A stretch of 64,000 nt of DNA, from assembly GCA_963730585.1 (NCBI GenBank), contig CAVSSL010000013.1, positions 62,001-126,000 of the forward strand, read 5' to 3'. This document shows, in pieces, positions 17,399-26,755 of the stretch. This stretch comes from Pedococcus_A sp963730585. Its GTDB lineage: Bacteria; Actinomycetota; Actinomycetes; Actinomycetales; Dermatophilaceae. Numbering within the stretch: the stretch's first letter is position 1; each line of letters starts with the position of its first letter. The notes under the pieces are model-generated. The model saw only the letters and a program-made list of their open reading frames with translations. It searched no databases and was not told the origin of the DNA. The position numbers and the translations under genes were made by a program.

Positions 17399-18520
17399 TC
17401 AGCGGGTGCAGGTGGGCAGGCTGTCGGCCTTCCTGGCCGCGATGTCCTGCACGGCCTTGCGCGCCTCGTCGAACGTCGCGATGCGCACGACCCGCAGCCC
17501 GTCGGGCACGTGGTCGACGACCTCGTCGCAGTTGTCGGCCGGCGCGAGGAACCAGTCGGCCCCGCCGTCGCGGGCTCCCACCAGCTTCTGCCGGATGCCG
17601 CCGATCGGGCCGACCGAGCCGGAGGAGTCGATCGTCCCGGTGCCGGCGACCTTCTGGCCACCGGTCAACGAGCCCGGCGTGAGCGTGTCGTAGATGCCGA
17701 GCGCGAACATCGTGCCCGCCGAGGGCCCGCCGACGTCGCCGGCGTGGATCTGCACGTCGACGGGGAAGTCGAACTTGCGGCCGAGGAAGACGCCGATGGT
17801 GGCGCGCCCGTCGGACTCGCGGGTCGTCGCGGTCACGTCGACGAGGGAGCCACCGCGGCGCAGCTGCAGCTCCACCGCCTCCCCCGGCTGGTGCTTCTGG
17901 ATGGCGGTGCGCACGTCCTCGGAGCTGCGGATCACCTGCCCGTCGACGGCCACGATCTGGTCGCCCTCCTTGAGCTGACCCGCCGACGGCGCGTCCTTGG
18001 CGACCTGGGCGATGGTGACCCGCTCGGTGACCGGCTTGCCGAGCGCCTTGAGCGCGACGGCGATCGCCTCCTGCTGCGAGCCGACCATCTCGGCGGTGTT
18101 CTCCTCCTCGACCTGCTTGCTGGTCAGGCCCTTGGGGAAGATCAGGTCCTCGTCGTAGACGTCGCTGGTCGGGTCGATCGCGGCCCAGAGCACCTCCCAG
18201 GCGTTGACCTTGTCGCCCGGGCCGCCGAGCACCCGCACCGTGGTGAAGTCGAGGGCGCCCGTCGTCGGGTAGGTCTCGGCGCCCTTGACCGTGATGAGCT
18301 GCTGGCCCTCGATCTTGCCGAGCGTGTTGGAGATCGGCCCGGGCTGCATGACGACGTAGGGCAGGGCCACGATCGACAGCACGGCCGCGAGCGCGATGCC
18401 GAGGAAGACCCCGGCCAGGGTGTAGACGGACTTCCGGGACAGCCGGTAGGGGTCCGGCTCGGTGAACGCGGGAGGAGCGGGTTCGGTCGACGAGGGCGGC
18501 AGGTGCGGCATCCGGCTCAC
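17399..18520 (-). CDS. Membrane-anchored PDZ / Lon-type (S16) serine protease, YlbL-like
   Basis: 373 residues. One N-terminal membrane anchor (about 38-60), then a PDZ domain (about 150-230, GQLKEGDQIVAVDGQ) and a Lon-type proteolytic domain with the Ser of GGPSAGTMFALG and the Lys of GGQKVAGTGTID, the S16 Ser-Lys dyad. The start GTG 18520 overlaps the moaE stop (GTGA), so it is coupled to moaE; a later ATG at 18511 is possible. It would cleave or quality-control proteins on the outer face of the membrane. Substrates are not known. Confidence 0.9.
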   Translation of the reverse strand: MSRMPHLPPSSTEPAPPAFTEPDPYRLSRKSVYTLAGVFLGIALAAVLSIVALPYVVMQPGPISNTLGKIEGQQLITVKGAETYPTTGALDFTTVRVLGGPGDKVNAWEVLWAAIDPTSDVYDEDLIFPKGLTSKQVEEENTAEMVGSQQEAIAVALKALGKPVTERVTIAQVAKDAPSAGQLKEGDQIVAVDGQVIRSSEDVRTAIQKHQPGEAVELQLRRGGSLVDVTATTRESDGRATIGVFLGRKFDFPVDVQIHAGDVGGPSAGTMFALGIYDTLTPGSLTGGQKVAGTGTIDSSGSVGPIGGIRQKLVGARDGGADWFLAPADNCDEVVDHVPDGLRVVRIATFDEARKAVQDIAARKADSLPTCTR

Positions 18521-18948
18521 GGGAGTCCGACCCACTCGTCGGAGCCGTCGGCGAACCGCTGGTGCTTCCAGATGGGCACGGTCGACTTGAGGGTGTCGAT
18601 GAGGTCGCGGCAGGCCGTGAAGGCCTCGCCCCGGTGGGGGGCTGCCACGGCGACGACGACGGCCGTGTCGCCGACCTCGAGGTGACCGGTGCGGTGCACC
18701 GCGGCCAGGCGCGCGACGCCGTGGCGGGCACCCACCTCGTGGCACACCCGCTGCAGCGTGTCGACCGCGCTCGGGTGCGCCGAGTAGTCGAGCGCCGCCA
18801 CGTCGGCCCCGTGGTCGTGGTCGCGCACCACCCCGACGAACAGCGCGATGCCGCCGCACTGCGGGTGGCGCACGGCGGCGAGCACCTCGTCCACCGACAG
18901 CGGCTCCTCACGCACGTCGCACAGCACGACATCCGTCAGCATGGTCAC
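18517..18948 (-). CDS. moaE: Molybdopterin synthase catalytic subunit (MoaE)
   Basis: 143 residues. MoaE transfers sulfur with MoaD to precursor Z. Family features: FVGVVRDHDHG near the N-terminus, HRTGHLEVGD in the middle, AAPHRGEAF, and LKSTVPIWKHQRF with the active-site Lys pair. GTG 18948 has GGAGG 6 nt upstream and overlaps the epimerase stop by GTGA; the 3' end overlaps the protease start by GTGA. moaD and the other moa genes are not in the window, so it is a detached member of the pathway. Confidence 0.9.
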   Translation of the reverse strand: MTMLTDVVLCDVREEPLSVDEVLAAVRHPQCGGIALFVGVVRDHDHGADVAALDYSAHPSAVDTLQRVCHEVGARHGVARLAAVHRTGHLEVGDTAVVVAVAAPHRGEAFTACRDLIDTLKSTVPIWKHQRFADGSDEWVGLP

Positions 18949-20078
18949 GATCCACCTCCCCTGCGGCGCCTGCGCCGCATGATCGCCGCCGTGCCCACCA
19001 TGGCCACTGCGGCGCTGGCGGCGCCGAGCGCCGCGTCCTTGCGGTCGAGCCTACGGGCGGCCACCGCGTGCGAGCCCCGGATCCCGTCGAGCAGGACACC
19101 GAGGCAGGTTGCATTGTCGTATGCCGGTTCCCAACCGTGCGCACGGAGGGCCCCGGAGGACACCGCCCACGGATGGAGCACGAACGCGAGGTCGCTGGCC
19201 GGGGTCGGCAACACCCCAACGCGGTGGAGCCGGTCGGCGGTTCCCTGGGCGACGGCCAGGCTCAGCTCCACGCGGCGCATCCCCGTGAGGCGCTCGACCT
19301 CCTCCTGGGTCAGCCAGCCGTCGCTGGCCACCGTCAGCGCCGGCCCGAGGCCGTGGCTCGTGACCACGGCGACGGCCGACCCGAGGTCGTCGACGTGGCA
19401 GAACTGCCAGACCGGCTCGGCCCCCTTCACGGTGAGCAGGCGCGGGGCCTCGAAGTGCCGGGTGATGACCGTGTCGACCCCGTCCCCGACCAGGGCGGCC
19501 GGCCGCAGCACCGTGATGCGCAGGCCGGGGTGCACCTCGCGCGCCACGGCCACGAGCTGCTCGACGTCCATCAGGTCGCCGACGCTGCCGCCGTCCGCGA
19601 CCGCGCGCAGCGGGGCGTCGTCGTCCAGCGGCACCGGGTTGTCCGGCCGGGCGCCGAACACCTTGGCGCTCGACACCACGACCAGGTGGCTGACCCCCGC
19701 GGCGGCCGCGGCGGTGATGACCGTCTGGGCGCGACGGAGGCTGCGCTCGCGGCGGGCCACCCGCCCCTCGGCCAGCTCGCCGGCGAGGTCGGTGCGCACC
19801 GCGACGTAGACGGCCGTGTCGACGTCGTGCAGCGCAGCGGCCAGCGACGGGTCGCCCGGGTCGCCGTGGCGCCACTCGGTGCCGCCCACCTCGGGCGGCT
19901 CGGTGTCGATGGCGACGACCGTCGCGATGCGGGCGCCACCGCGCTCCCCCGCGCCGCCGCGGGCCGCGGCTCCCACGAGCTCGCGCAGCACCGCGCGCCC
20001 GACCGGCCCCGACGCGCCGACCACGGCAACGTCGATGGCGCTACGCCGGGAGCGAACCGCGCCCCGGGGGGAACTCAC
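18945..20078 (-). CDS. NAD-dependent epimerase/dehydratase family protein
   Basis: 377 residues. An extended SDR fold: the Rossmann motif VAVVGASGPVGRAVL at about residues 15-29 and conserved core segments such as HLVVVSSAKVFG (active-site Ser region). A canonical YxxxK pair is not obvious, so the enzyme may be atypical. The last 40 residues hold a hydrophobic segment and a basic RRRRRRGGGS tail, so it may be membrane-associated. GTG 20078 has GGAGG 5 nt upstream. It is first in an operon with moaE and the PDZ protease. Substrate unknown. Confidence 0.8.
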   Translation of the reverse strand: MSSPRGAVRSRRSAIDVAVVGASGPVGRAVLRELVGAAARGGAGERGGARIATVVAIDTEPPEVGGTEWRHGDPGDPSLAAALHDVDTAVYVAVRTDLAGELAEGRVARRERSLRRAQTVITAAAAAGVSHLVVVSSAKVFGARPDNPVPLDDDAPLRAVADGGSVGDLMDVEQLVAVAREVHPGLRITVLRPAALVGDGVDTVITRHFEAPRLLTVKGAEPVWQFCHVDDLGSAVAVVTSHGLGPALTVASDGWLTQEEVERLTGMRRVELSLAVAQGTADRLHRVGVLPTPASDLAFVLHPWAVSSGALRAHGWEPAYDNATCLGVLLDGIRGSHAVAARRLDRKDAALGAASAAVAMVGTAAIMRRRRRRGGGS

Positions 20079-20139
20079 TCTGGCCTCCGCGTGGTTGTCT
20101 AGTGGAGACACATGATCGCAGCAGGCCACAGGAGCCGTC

Positions 20140-21759
20140 GTGCCAGACCAGCCCATCACCCCCGGAACACCGGATCCCGAAGACCAGCAGCCGGATGACG
20201 AGCAGGGCTCCCCGCGGTTCGAGCCGTTGCGGCCGAGCGGTCCCGGCCGGTCCGACCCGCCCCCGGCCTCCCGTCCCGCCGGCTTCGGTGCCGGTGCCGG
20301 GGCGACGCCCGGTGAGGGCAGCGGGGGCACCGGGGGCACCGGCTCAGGGCTCCCGCCGGAGCTCGAGGCGATGATCTCGCAGCTCACCGGAGGGCAGGGC
20401 GTCGACCCGGAGATGGCCAGGATGCTGCAGGGCATGGGCATCGAGAACATCGACCCCGCCATGCTGCAGATGATGACGGCGCAGGTGCAGGCCATGTTCT
20501 CCGGCAACGCCGACGAGCCGTTCAACGTCGAGATGGCCACCGACACCGCCCGCAAGGCCGTCGCCGAGGCCGGCGACCCCTCGGTCTCGGCCCCGGAGGC
20601 GGCCAAGGTCGCCGAGGCCGCCCAGGTGGCCGGACTGTGGCTCGACCAGGTCACCGACTTCGGCCCGCCCGGCATCAGCACCCACGCGTGGAGCCGGGCC
20701 GAGTGGGTCGAGGCGACCATGCCGACCTGGCGCAGCCTCGTCGAGCCCGTGGCCGAGGGCGTCGGACGGGCCATCAGCACCGCCATGCGCGGCCAGCTCG
20801 AGCAGCTCGGAGAGGGCGCCCTGCCGGAGGGCATGCTCCCCGCAGGGGTCGACCCCAGGGCGCTGCTCGGCCAGATGGAGCCGATGCTGGCGCGGATGAG
20901 CGGCTCGATGTTCGGCCTCCAGGTCGGGCAGGCCGTGGGGGCGCTCGCCCAGGAGATCGTCAGCGGCACCGAGGTGGGCCTCCCGCTCGTGAGCGACCAG
21001 GCCGTGGCGCTGCTGCCGTCCAACGTCGCGGCCTTCGCGGAGGGCCTCGAGGTCGACCTCGACCAGGTCCGCCTCTACCTCGCCGTGCGCGAGGCCGCCC
21101 GGGTGCGGCTGTTCGCCGACGTGCCCTGGCTCGGACCCCAGCTGCTGGCTGCGGTGCGCGACTACGCCCGCGACATCACCATCGACACCGAGGGGATCGA
21201 GGCCGGCCTGCAGCAGGTCGACCCCACCAACGCCGAGGCCCTGCAAGCGGCCCTGCAGGACCAGCTCTTCCGCCCCGACCCCAGCCCCGCGCAGAAGGCC
21301 GCGCTCTCGCGGCTCGAGACCTACCTCGCCCTCGTCGAGGGCTGGGTCGACGTCGTGACCGAGCGGGCCACCCGCGAGCACCTGCCCCAGACGGCGGCCC
21401 TCGGGGAGGCCGTCCGCCGACGCCGCGCCACCGGCGGGCCGGCGGAGAAGGTGTTCAGCGGCCTCGTCGGCCTCGAGCTGAGGCCTCGCCGCCTGCGCGA
21501 CGCGGCGAACCTGTTCGCCGCGGTCGAGGCCAGGCACGGCGCTGCGGCCCGTGACGCGGCCTGGGGCCACCCCGACGTCGCGCCGACCGCGGCCGACCTC
21601 GACGACCCGCTCGGCTACGTCGAGCGCGTCGGCTCCCCCACCGGCGGCGACATGGACGCCGCGCTCGACGAGCTGCTCCGCGAGGGCGGGGCCGGGGGTG
21701 CCGGCGAGAGCGGCACCGACGGCGAGCCCGGCGGCGGGCCGGGCGGGGACGGCCGGTGA
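20140..21759 (+). CDS. DUF2342 zinc-dependent metalloprotease-like protein
   Basis: 539 residues. A Pro/Gly-rich disordered N-terminus (about 1-70) precedes a helical domain with the family phrases SGSMFGLQVGQAVGALAQEI and LPLVSDQAVALLPSNV. Annotated in actinobacteria as a zinc-dependent protease or F420-associated hydrolase. In the segment where a HExxH would be expected I read REAARVRLF, so the metal site is not obvious and activity is uncertain. GTG 20140 has AGGAG about 6 nt upstream. The gene overlaps the Nudix gene by GTGA. Confidence 0.85.
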   Translation: MPDQPITPGTPDPEDQQPDDEQGSPRFEPLRPSGPGRSDPPPASRPAGFGAGAGATPGEGSGGTGGTGSGLPPELEAMISQLTGGQGVDPEMARMLQGMGIENIDPAMLQMMTAQVQAMFSGNADEPFNVEMATDTARKAVAEAGDPSVSAPEAAKVAEAAQVAGLWLDQVTDFGPPGISTHAWSRAEWVEATMPTWRSLVEPVAEGVGRAISTAMRGQLEQLGEGALPEGMLPAGVDPRALLGQMEPMLARMSGSMFGLQVGQAVGALAQEIVSGTEVGLPLVSDQAVALLPSNVAAFAEGLEVDLDQVRLYLAVREAARVRLFADVPWLGPQLLAAVRDYARDITIDTEGIEAGLQQVDPTNAEALQAALQDQLFRPDPSPAQKAALSRLETYLALVEGWVDVVTERATREHLPQTAALGEAVRRRRATGGPAEKVFSGLVGLELRPRRLRDAANLFAAVEARHGAAARDAAWGHPDVAPTAADLDDPLGYVERVGSPTGGDMDAALDELLREGGAGGAGESGTDGEPGGGPGGDGR

Positions 21760-22337
21760 CGGCGCCCGCGGAGGGCGTCCCCACGGCATACCTGGCGCTG
21801 CGCGAGGACGCGCGGGCGGTGCTGTCCGGCTGGGACGCCCCCGACGCCCAGCAGGAAGCCCTGCGCGTCGAGCTGCTCGAGCACCTCGACGCCCACGAGG
21901 ACGCGATGTGGAAGCAGGGCCCGCCGGCCCACCTCACGGCGAGCGCCCTCGTGCTGAACTCCAGCCTCGACAAGGTGCTGCTGACCCTGCACGCCAAGGC
22001 GGGCCTGTGGCTGCAGTTCGGGGGCCACTTCGAGCCGCAGGACACCTCGGTGCTGGCCGCAGCCACCCGTGAGGCGCGGGAGGAGTCAGGCCTCGGCGGT
22101 CTGGAGCTGGCCCCGCAGCTGGTGCACGTGGACCGCCACCGCCTCATCGCCTCGGGCTTCGGGCGGTGCCGTGAGCACCTGGACCTCCGGTACGCCGGCG
22201 TGGCCACGGACGAGGCCGGCTACGCCGTGAGCGAGGAGTCGCTGGACGTGCGGTGGTGGCCGGTCGACGACCTGCCCGCGGAGAGCGGCGACGAGATCCG
22301 GCCGCTCGCGGTCGCGGCGAGGCGACTACTCGGCTGA
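21756..22337 (+). CDS. Nudix hydrolase
   Basis: 193 residues. The Nudix box is present (GGHFEPQD then AATREAREESGL), with Asp in place of the first Glu of the usual Gx5E. It would hydrolyse a nucleoside diphosphate derivative; substrate unknown. GTG 21756 overlaps the stop of the upstream gene (GTGA), so the two are coupled. The 3' end overlaps the convergent M48 gene by 12 bases. Confidence 0.85.
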   Translation: MTAPAEGVPTAYLALREDARAVLSGWDAPDAQQEALRVELLEHLDAHEDAMWKQGPPAHLTASALVLNSSLDKVLLTLHAKAGLWLQFGGHFEPQDTSVLAAATREAREESGLGGLELAPQLVHVDRHRLIASGFGRCREHLDLRYAGVATDEAGYAVSEESLDVRWWPVDDLPAESGDEIRPLAVAARRLLG

Positions 22338-22955
22338 GTCGGCTGAGTCGGCCCCGCTGTTGACGTCGAGCACTGTGCCGACCTCCAGCGCTGCGACGCC
22401 GTCCTGCTCGGTGACCTCCTCGGCCTGCCCGCTGCCCGGGACGGGCTGCGCGAGGTCGAGGTGGGCGGCCGCGGCGATCCCCTCGAGGTAGCCGCGGGCC
22501 CGGTCCGTGCGGGGGAAACCGCCGACCAGGGACCAGAAGTCCTTGCCGTGGCCCGGCACGATGAGGTGCGCGAGCTCGTGCAGCACGACGTAGTCGAGCA
22601 CGTAGCCGGGCATGCCCCGCACCCGCGTCGAGATGCGGATCGTGCCGTCGGCCGGGGTGCAGGAGCCCCAGCGCGACTGCTGGTTGTCGACCCACCGGAT
22701 GCTGGCCGGCTTGGCGAGGCCGCCGAGGTAGCGGCGGGACAGCTCCTCGGCACGCGTGGTCAGCTCCTCGTCGCTCGGGCTGCGACGGCGGTCACCGGCG
22801 GCCAGCCGGTCGAGCATCGCGGCCACCCACTGGCGCTCCTCGGCCTTGGTGAAGCGCGCCGGGATCAGCACGACGGTGCGCCCCTCCTCGCGGTAGGCGC
22901 TCACCGTGCGACGGCGCCGGCGACTGCGCCGGACCTCGACCTCGGGCGTGTCCAC
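22326..22955 (-). CDS. M48-family (YgjP-like) metallopeptidase
   Basis: 209 residues. A highly basic N-terminus, then the zinc site HELAHLIVPGHGKDFW, where HExxH and the third His lie close together as in YgjP/SprT-like WLM peptidases, and RWGSCTPADG typical of this group. C-terminus is acidic and Ser-rich. GTG 22955 has TATGTT 6 nt upstream and no Shine-Dalgarno, so it is likely leaderless. Cytoplasmic; substrate unknown. Confidence 0.85.
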   Translation of the reverse strand: MDTPEVEVRRSRRRRRTVSAYREEGRTVVLIPARFTKAEERQWVAAMLDRLAAGDRRRSPSDEELTTRAEELSRRYLGGLAKPASIRWVDNQQSRWGSCTPADGTIRISTRVRGMPGYVLDYVVLHELAHLIVPGHGKDFWSLVGGFPRTDRARGYLEGIAAAAHLDLAQPVPGSGQAEEVTEQDGVAALEVGTVLDVNSGADSADSAE

Positions 22956-23096
22956 TCCCCGAACATAGGCCACAGATGGCCGCTGACCTAGGGATTTGGG
23001 GTCGACCCCACACCGGGGTGGGGGTATTGCCGGTCGCCATGACGCGCAGAGATACCCCGAACCGGGAACGGGCAATCGGGAGGGGTCCGCCCGGGG

Positions 23097-23934
23097 TCAG
23101 CGGCCGTGGAAGGTCGGCGGGCGCTTCTCCGCGGCCGCCGCGATGCCCTCGTGCAGGTCCTCACTCGCCAGCGTGACGGCCTGGGCGAGGGCCTCCCACT
23201 CCAGGGCCCTCTCGTAGGACGCATGGCCCCCGTCGCGGACGGCCTGCAGGGTGAACCGGGTGGCGATCGGAGCCGCCGCGGCCACCCGTTCGGCGGCCGC
23301 GAGCGCGTGCCCGAGCACCTCGTCGGCCGGCGCCGCGAGCGACACCAGGCCCAGCCCCACAGCCTCCTGACCAGTGACGATGCGGCCGGTGAGCAGCAGG
23401 TCGCGGGCCACGGCGTGCCCCGCGACGTCGGGCAGCGACCAGGTCGTCGCCATGCCCGGGTGCAGCCCCAGGGAGGTGAACGGCACGCCCAGCCTGGCGT
23501 CAGCGGCGGCATACCGGATGTCCATCGCGAGGGCCAGCGCGAACCCGGCGCCGATCGCGTGGCCGTTGATCGCCGCGATGGTGGGCACCTCGAGCTGCTT
23601 GACCGACAGCCACGAGCGGTAGAAGGCGAGCATCCTGGTCGCGCAGGTCGACCACCTGGGCGTCGGGCTCGGAGACGATCCACGACAGGTCACCCCCGGC
23701 GTTGAAGGCCGAGCCCTCGCCGGTCACCACCACGGCGGCCAGCTCGGGGTCCTGTCGCAGCAGCCCCATCAGGCGCACCCACGACCGCGTCATCGCCGTG
23801 CTCATCGAGTTCCGGCGCTCGGGGAGGTCGAAGGTGACGACGGCGATCCGCCGCCCCGAGGCCTCCCGTGCCTCCACCCGCAGGTCCTCGTACGGGGTGT
23901 TCCACCACTGCGCCAGGTCGTTGGGGTCGGTCAT
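23097..23934 (-). pseudogene. Enoyl-CoA hydratase/isomerase, interrupted by one frameshift
   Basis: The ORF from ATG 23934 encodes the N-terminal part (ERRNSMSTAMTRSW, FNAGGDLSW, the oxyanion-hole Gly-Gly) up to about base 23640, then the same reading continues one base out of frame with TRMLAFYRSWL, INGHAIGAG and the conserved C-terminal half ending at 23097. One extra base in the cgcgacc segment accounts for it. Both halves look intact, so an indel error in assembly is as likely as real inactivation. TAGGCT lies 7 nt before the ATG and there is no ribosome site, so the gene is probably leaderless. Confidence 0.85.
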
Positions 23935-24068
23935 GGGCGAGAGCCTAGGGGGCGCCCCCTGAGCACGAGCGACACGCCCCGCTGCGCGATTTTGTGCTCA
24001 GCATGGTCTACGGTGGCCGAAGTCCAGCACCGCAACCGAGCGGTGATATCGACAAGGAGACAGACGCG

Positions 24069-24227
24069 ATGGCTGACGAGACCTACAAGGGCGAGTTCTA
24101 CTGCGTGAAGTGCAAGGAGAAGCGCGAGGCCGAGGGCAAGGTCGTCGAGACCAACGGCCGCCGCATGGCCAAGGGTGTGTGCCCCGTCTGCGGCACCAAC
24201 CTCAACCGCATTCTCGGCAAGGCCTGA
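24069..24227 (+). CDS. DUF5679 small zinc-ribbon protein
   Basis: 52 residues. Two CxxC pairs (CVKC near residue 12 and CPVC near 39) with a basic middle segment, the DUF5679 zinc ribbon. ATG 24069 has AAGGAG about 10 nt upstream. A strong hairpin follows 30 bases after the stop. Probably a metal-binding nucleic-acid or protein partner; function is unknown. Confidence 0.85.
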   Translation: MADETYKGEFYCVKCKEKREAEGKVVETNGRRMAKGVCPVCGTNLNRILGKA

Positions 24228-24257
24228 GGCACAGCCTCACCCAGCTAGCCAACGCGC

Positions 24258-24297
24258 GAGGGGCGGGACCTGCGGCTTCGGCCGGGTCCCGCCCCTC
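24258..24297 (+). terminator. Terminator after the DUF5679 gene
   Basis: 13-bp stem GAGGGGCGGGACC with its exact complement at 24285-24297 and a 14-nt loop, just downstream of the DUF5679 stop. Confidence 0.75.
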
Positions 24298-24402
24298 TCG
24301 CGTGCCCGCAGCACGACGCTGGCCTGTGGACGACCGGCTCGGCGCCCCCTCGCTGTGCCAGATTGGAGCCGCTGGGGTCCCGAGCCACGAGGAGGCGCAG
24401 GC

Positions 24403-25406
24403 ATGGCCGCACGTCCGCGCCTGAAGGAGCAGTTCCGCCCGCTGCGGCGCGGGGGCGGCCGCGTGCAGCTCGGGCTCGACCCGGCAGTCGGCGTGGTGCT
24501 CGAGGGCCTCAGCGACGACGAGATCCTGCTGCTCGAGCACCTCGACGGCAGCCTCGACGAGGCCGCCACCACCGCGTGGGCGGTCCGGCACGGGATCCCG
24601 GCCGAGCGCGTGGCCGCCCTCCTGCAGACGCTGCGCAGCCACGCCCTGACCGTGGAGTCGCCCGCCCACCGGCTCGACCTCGCCGGGTTGGCGCCGGCGC
24701 TGCGCGACACCCTCCGACCGGACGCCGCGGCGCTCGCCTGCGCCTACCGCAGCACCGACGACGGGTATGCCGTGCTCGGCCGCCGCGCCCGCCGTCGCGT
24801 CGTCGTCTCCGGCACCGGCAGCCTGCCCACCGTGCTCGTGCAGGCGCTGCGGCAGGCAGGTGTCGGGCACGTCCTCAGCGGCCGGTATGCCGGCGACCCG
24901 CCCGCGGAGGCGGGCTGGCCCGACCTGTGGTGCTGGTGGGGGTGGGCGCCCTCGACACCGAGGCGGCCTCGCGGTGGCGGCGCGGGCGCGTGCCACACCT
25001 GCCCGTGGTGCTCCACGGGACCTGCGCCGAGGTGGGCCCGCTGGTCGTGCCCGGCACCGGTCCCTGCCTGCGGTGCCTCGACCTCACGCGGGCCGACCAC
25101 GACCCCGGCTGGCCCGCCGTGCTCGCCCAGCTCGCCCCCACCGCCGTGGGTCCGGCGGCGGAGGCCTCCGGTGAGACGTCCCTCGTCTTCGCGACGGCCG
25201 GCTTGGCGGCGATGACGGCGCTCGCCGCCCTCGACGGCCACCCCCACCCTCCCGGCACGTCCTTCCGGGTCGGGCTGCCGGTGCCCCGGCTGACCGAGCA
25301 GGTGTGGCTGCCGCACCCGCAGTGCGGCTGTGGCGGCGCCGACCCGGGCAGAACTGCCGGACCGGAGCGCGGTTCCCCGCCGGCGTCAGCGACAATGGTG
25401 GGGTGA
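24403..25406 (+). pseudogene. ThiF / TOMM cyclodehydratase-like protein, interrupted by one frameshift
   Basis: ATG 24403 has GAGGAGG 7 nt upstream. The first half (to about base 24922) has an RRGGGRVQLGLDP opening and the VVVSGTGSLPTVLVQAL Rossmann-like segment; the second half, one frame over, has VVLVGVGALDTEA, CLRCLDLTRADHD and PQCGCGG with the paired cysteines of a zinc site, as in leader-binding/ThiF-like proteins of thiazole/oxazole peptide systems. A missing base between gacct and gtggtg would restore one frame. Without the break it would be about 335 residues. The stop overlaps the ABC1 kinase start by GTGA. No YcaO protein or precursor peptide is in the window. Confidence 0.75.
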
Positions 25407-26740
25407 GTGACCTTCCGCGCAAAGCGGTCAGCCGTACCGCCCGCCTCGCCAGCCTGCCGCTGGGGTTCGCCGGGCGCACGGCAGTCGGCTTCGGCAAGCG
25501 GGTCGGCGGCAAGCCCGCGGAGGCTGTGGCGGCCGAGCTGCAGGCGCGCACGGCGGAGCAGCTGTTCAAGGTCCTCGGCGAGCTCAAGGGCGGGGCCATG
25601 AAGTTCGGCCAGGCCCTCTCGGTCATGGAGGCGGCCATGCCGGAGGAGGTCGCCGGTCCCTACCGGGCGACCCTCACCAAGCTGCAGGAGGCGGCGCCGC
25701 CCATGCCCGCCTCGACGGTGCACAAGGTGCTGGCGGCCGAGCTCGGCCCGCGCTGGCGGACCTCGAAGTTCCAGTCGTTCGACGACACGCCCGCGGCAGC
25801 GGCCTCGATCGGCCAGGTCCACCGGGCGGTCTGGCGTGACGGTCGGCCGGTCGCGGTGAAGATCCAGTACCCCGGAGCCGCCGAGGCCCTGGTCAGCGAC
25901 CTGAACCAGCTGGCCCGGGTGGCCCGCGTGGCCGGCGGCTGGATCCCCGGCATCGACATCAAGCCGATCACCGACGAGCTCAAGTCGCGGATGTCGGAGG
26001 AGCTCGACTACAACCTCGAGGCGACCAACCAGCACACCTTCGCCAAGGTCTTCCGCAACGACCCGCACTTCGTCGTGCCCGACGTGCTGGCCCACAGCGA
26101 GCACGTCATCGTCTCGGAGTGGCTCGACGGCACCCCGCTGTCACAGATCGTCGCCAAGGGCACGCGCGAGCAGCGCGACGAGGCCTCGCGCCTCTACCTC
26201 GAGTTCCTCATGGTCGGCCCGCACCGAGCCGGCCTGCTCCACGCCGACCCCCACCCCGGCAACTTCCGGCTCACCCCCGACGGCCGGCTCGGCGTCATCG
26301 ACTTCGGTGCCGTCAACCGGCTCCCCGGCGGACTGCCGTCGGCCATGGGCGAGCTGATCTCCGACGCCCTCGAGGGAGACGCCCTCACCCTGGCCGACGG
26401 CCTGCGCCGCGAGGGGTTCATCAAGCCGTCCATGCAGGTCGACCCCCATGCGGTGCTGGCCTACCTCGACCCGCTCATCGACCCGATGCGGCATGACGAG
26501 TTCGAGTTCAGCCGCGCCTGGCTGCGCAGCGTGGCCCAGCACATCAACGACGTCCGGCAGCCGGAGTTCCTCACCGGCATGAAGCTCAACCTGCCCCCGG
26601 CCTACCTGCTGATCCACCGCGTCTGGCTCGGCGGCATCGGCGTGCTCTGCCAGCTCGACGGCAGGGTGCCGGCCCGGGCGATCGTCGTCGAGCACATGCC
26701 GGGTATGCGGCTGCGGCACCTGCCGCCCACCGCCGACTGA
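25403..26740 (+). CDS. ABC1/ADCK (UbiB-like) atypical kinase
   Basis: 445 residues. Kinase-like features: MKFGQALSVMEA (KxGQ motif), the Ala-rich loop AAAASIGQVHRA, VAVKIQYPG (ATP-binding Lys), DEL..LDYNLEATNQ, HADPHPGNFRL (catalytic loop) and GVIDFGAV (metal-binding DFG). These belong to the UbiB/ADCK family; the actinobacterial members next to whiB7 and uvrD2 have no settled substrate. GTG 25403 overlaps the preceding stop (GTGA) and would therefore be translated with the ThiF-like gene. Confidence 0.9.
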   Translation: MSDLPRKAVSRTARLASLPLGFAGRTAVGFGKRVGGKPAEAVAAELQARTAEQLFKVLGELKGGAMKFGQALSVMEAAMPEEVAGPYRATLTKLQEAAPPMPASTVHKVLAAELGPRWRTSKFQSFDDTPAAAASIGQVHRAVWRDGRPVAVKIQYPGAAEALVSDLNQLARVARVAGGWIPGIDIKPITDELKSRMSEELDYNLEATNQHTFAKVFRNDPHFVVPDVLAHSEHVIVSEWLDGTPLSQIVAKGTREQRDEASRLYLEFLMVGPHRAGLLHADPHPGNFRLTPDGRLGVIDFGAVNRLPGGLPSAMGELISDALEGDALTLADGLRREGFIKPSMQVDPHAVLAYLDPLIDPMRHDEFEFSRAWLRSVAQHINDVRQPEFLTGMKLNLPPAYLLIHRVWLGGIGVLCQLDGRVPARAIVVEHMPGMRLRHLPPTAD

Positions 26741-26755
26741 CCCGCCGCGCTGGCG

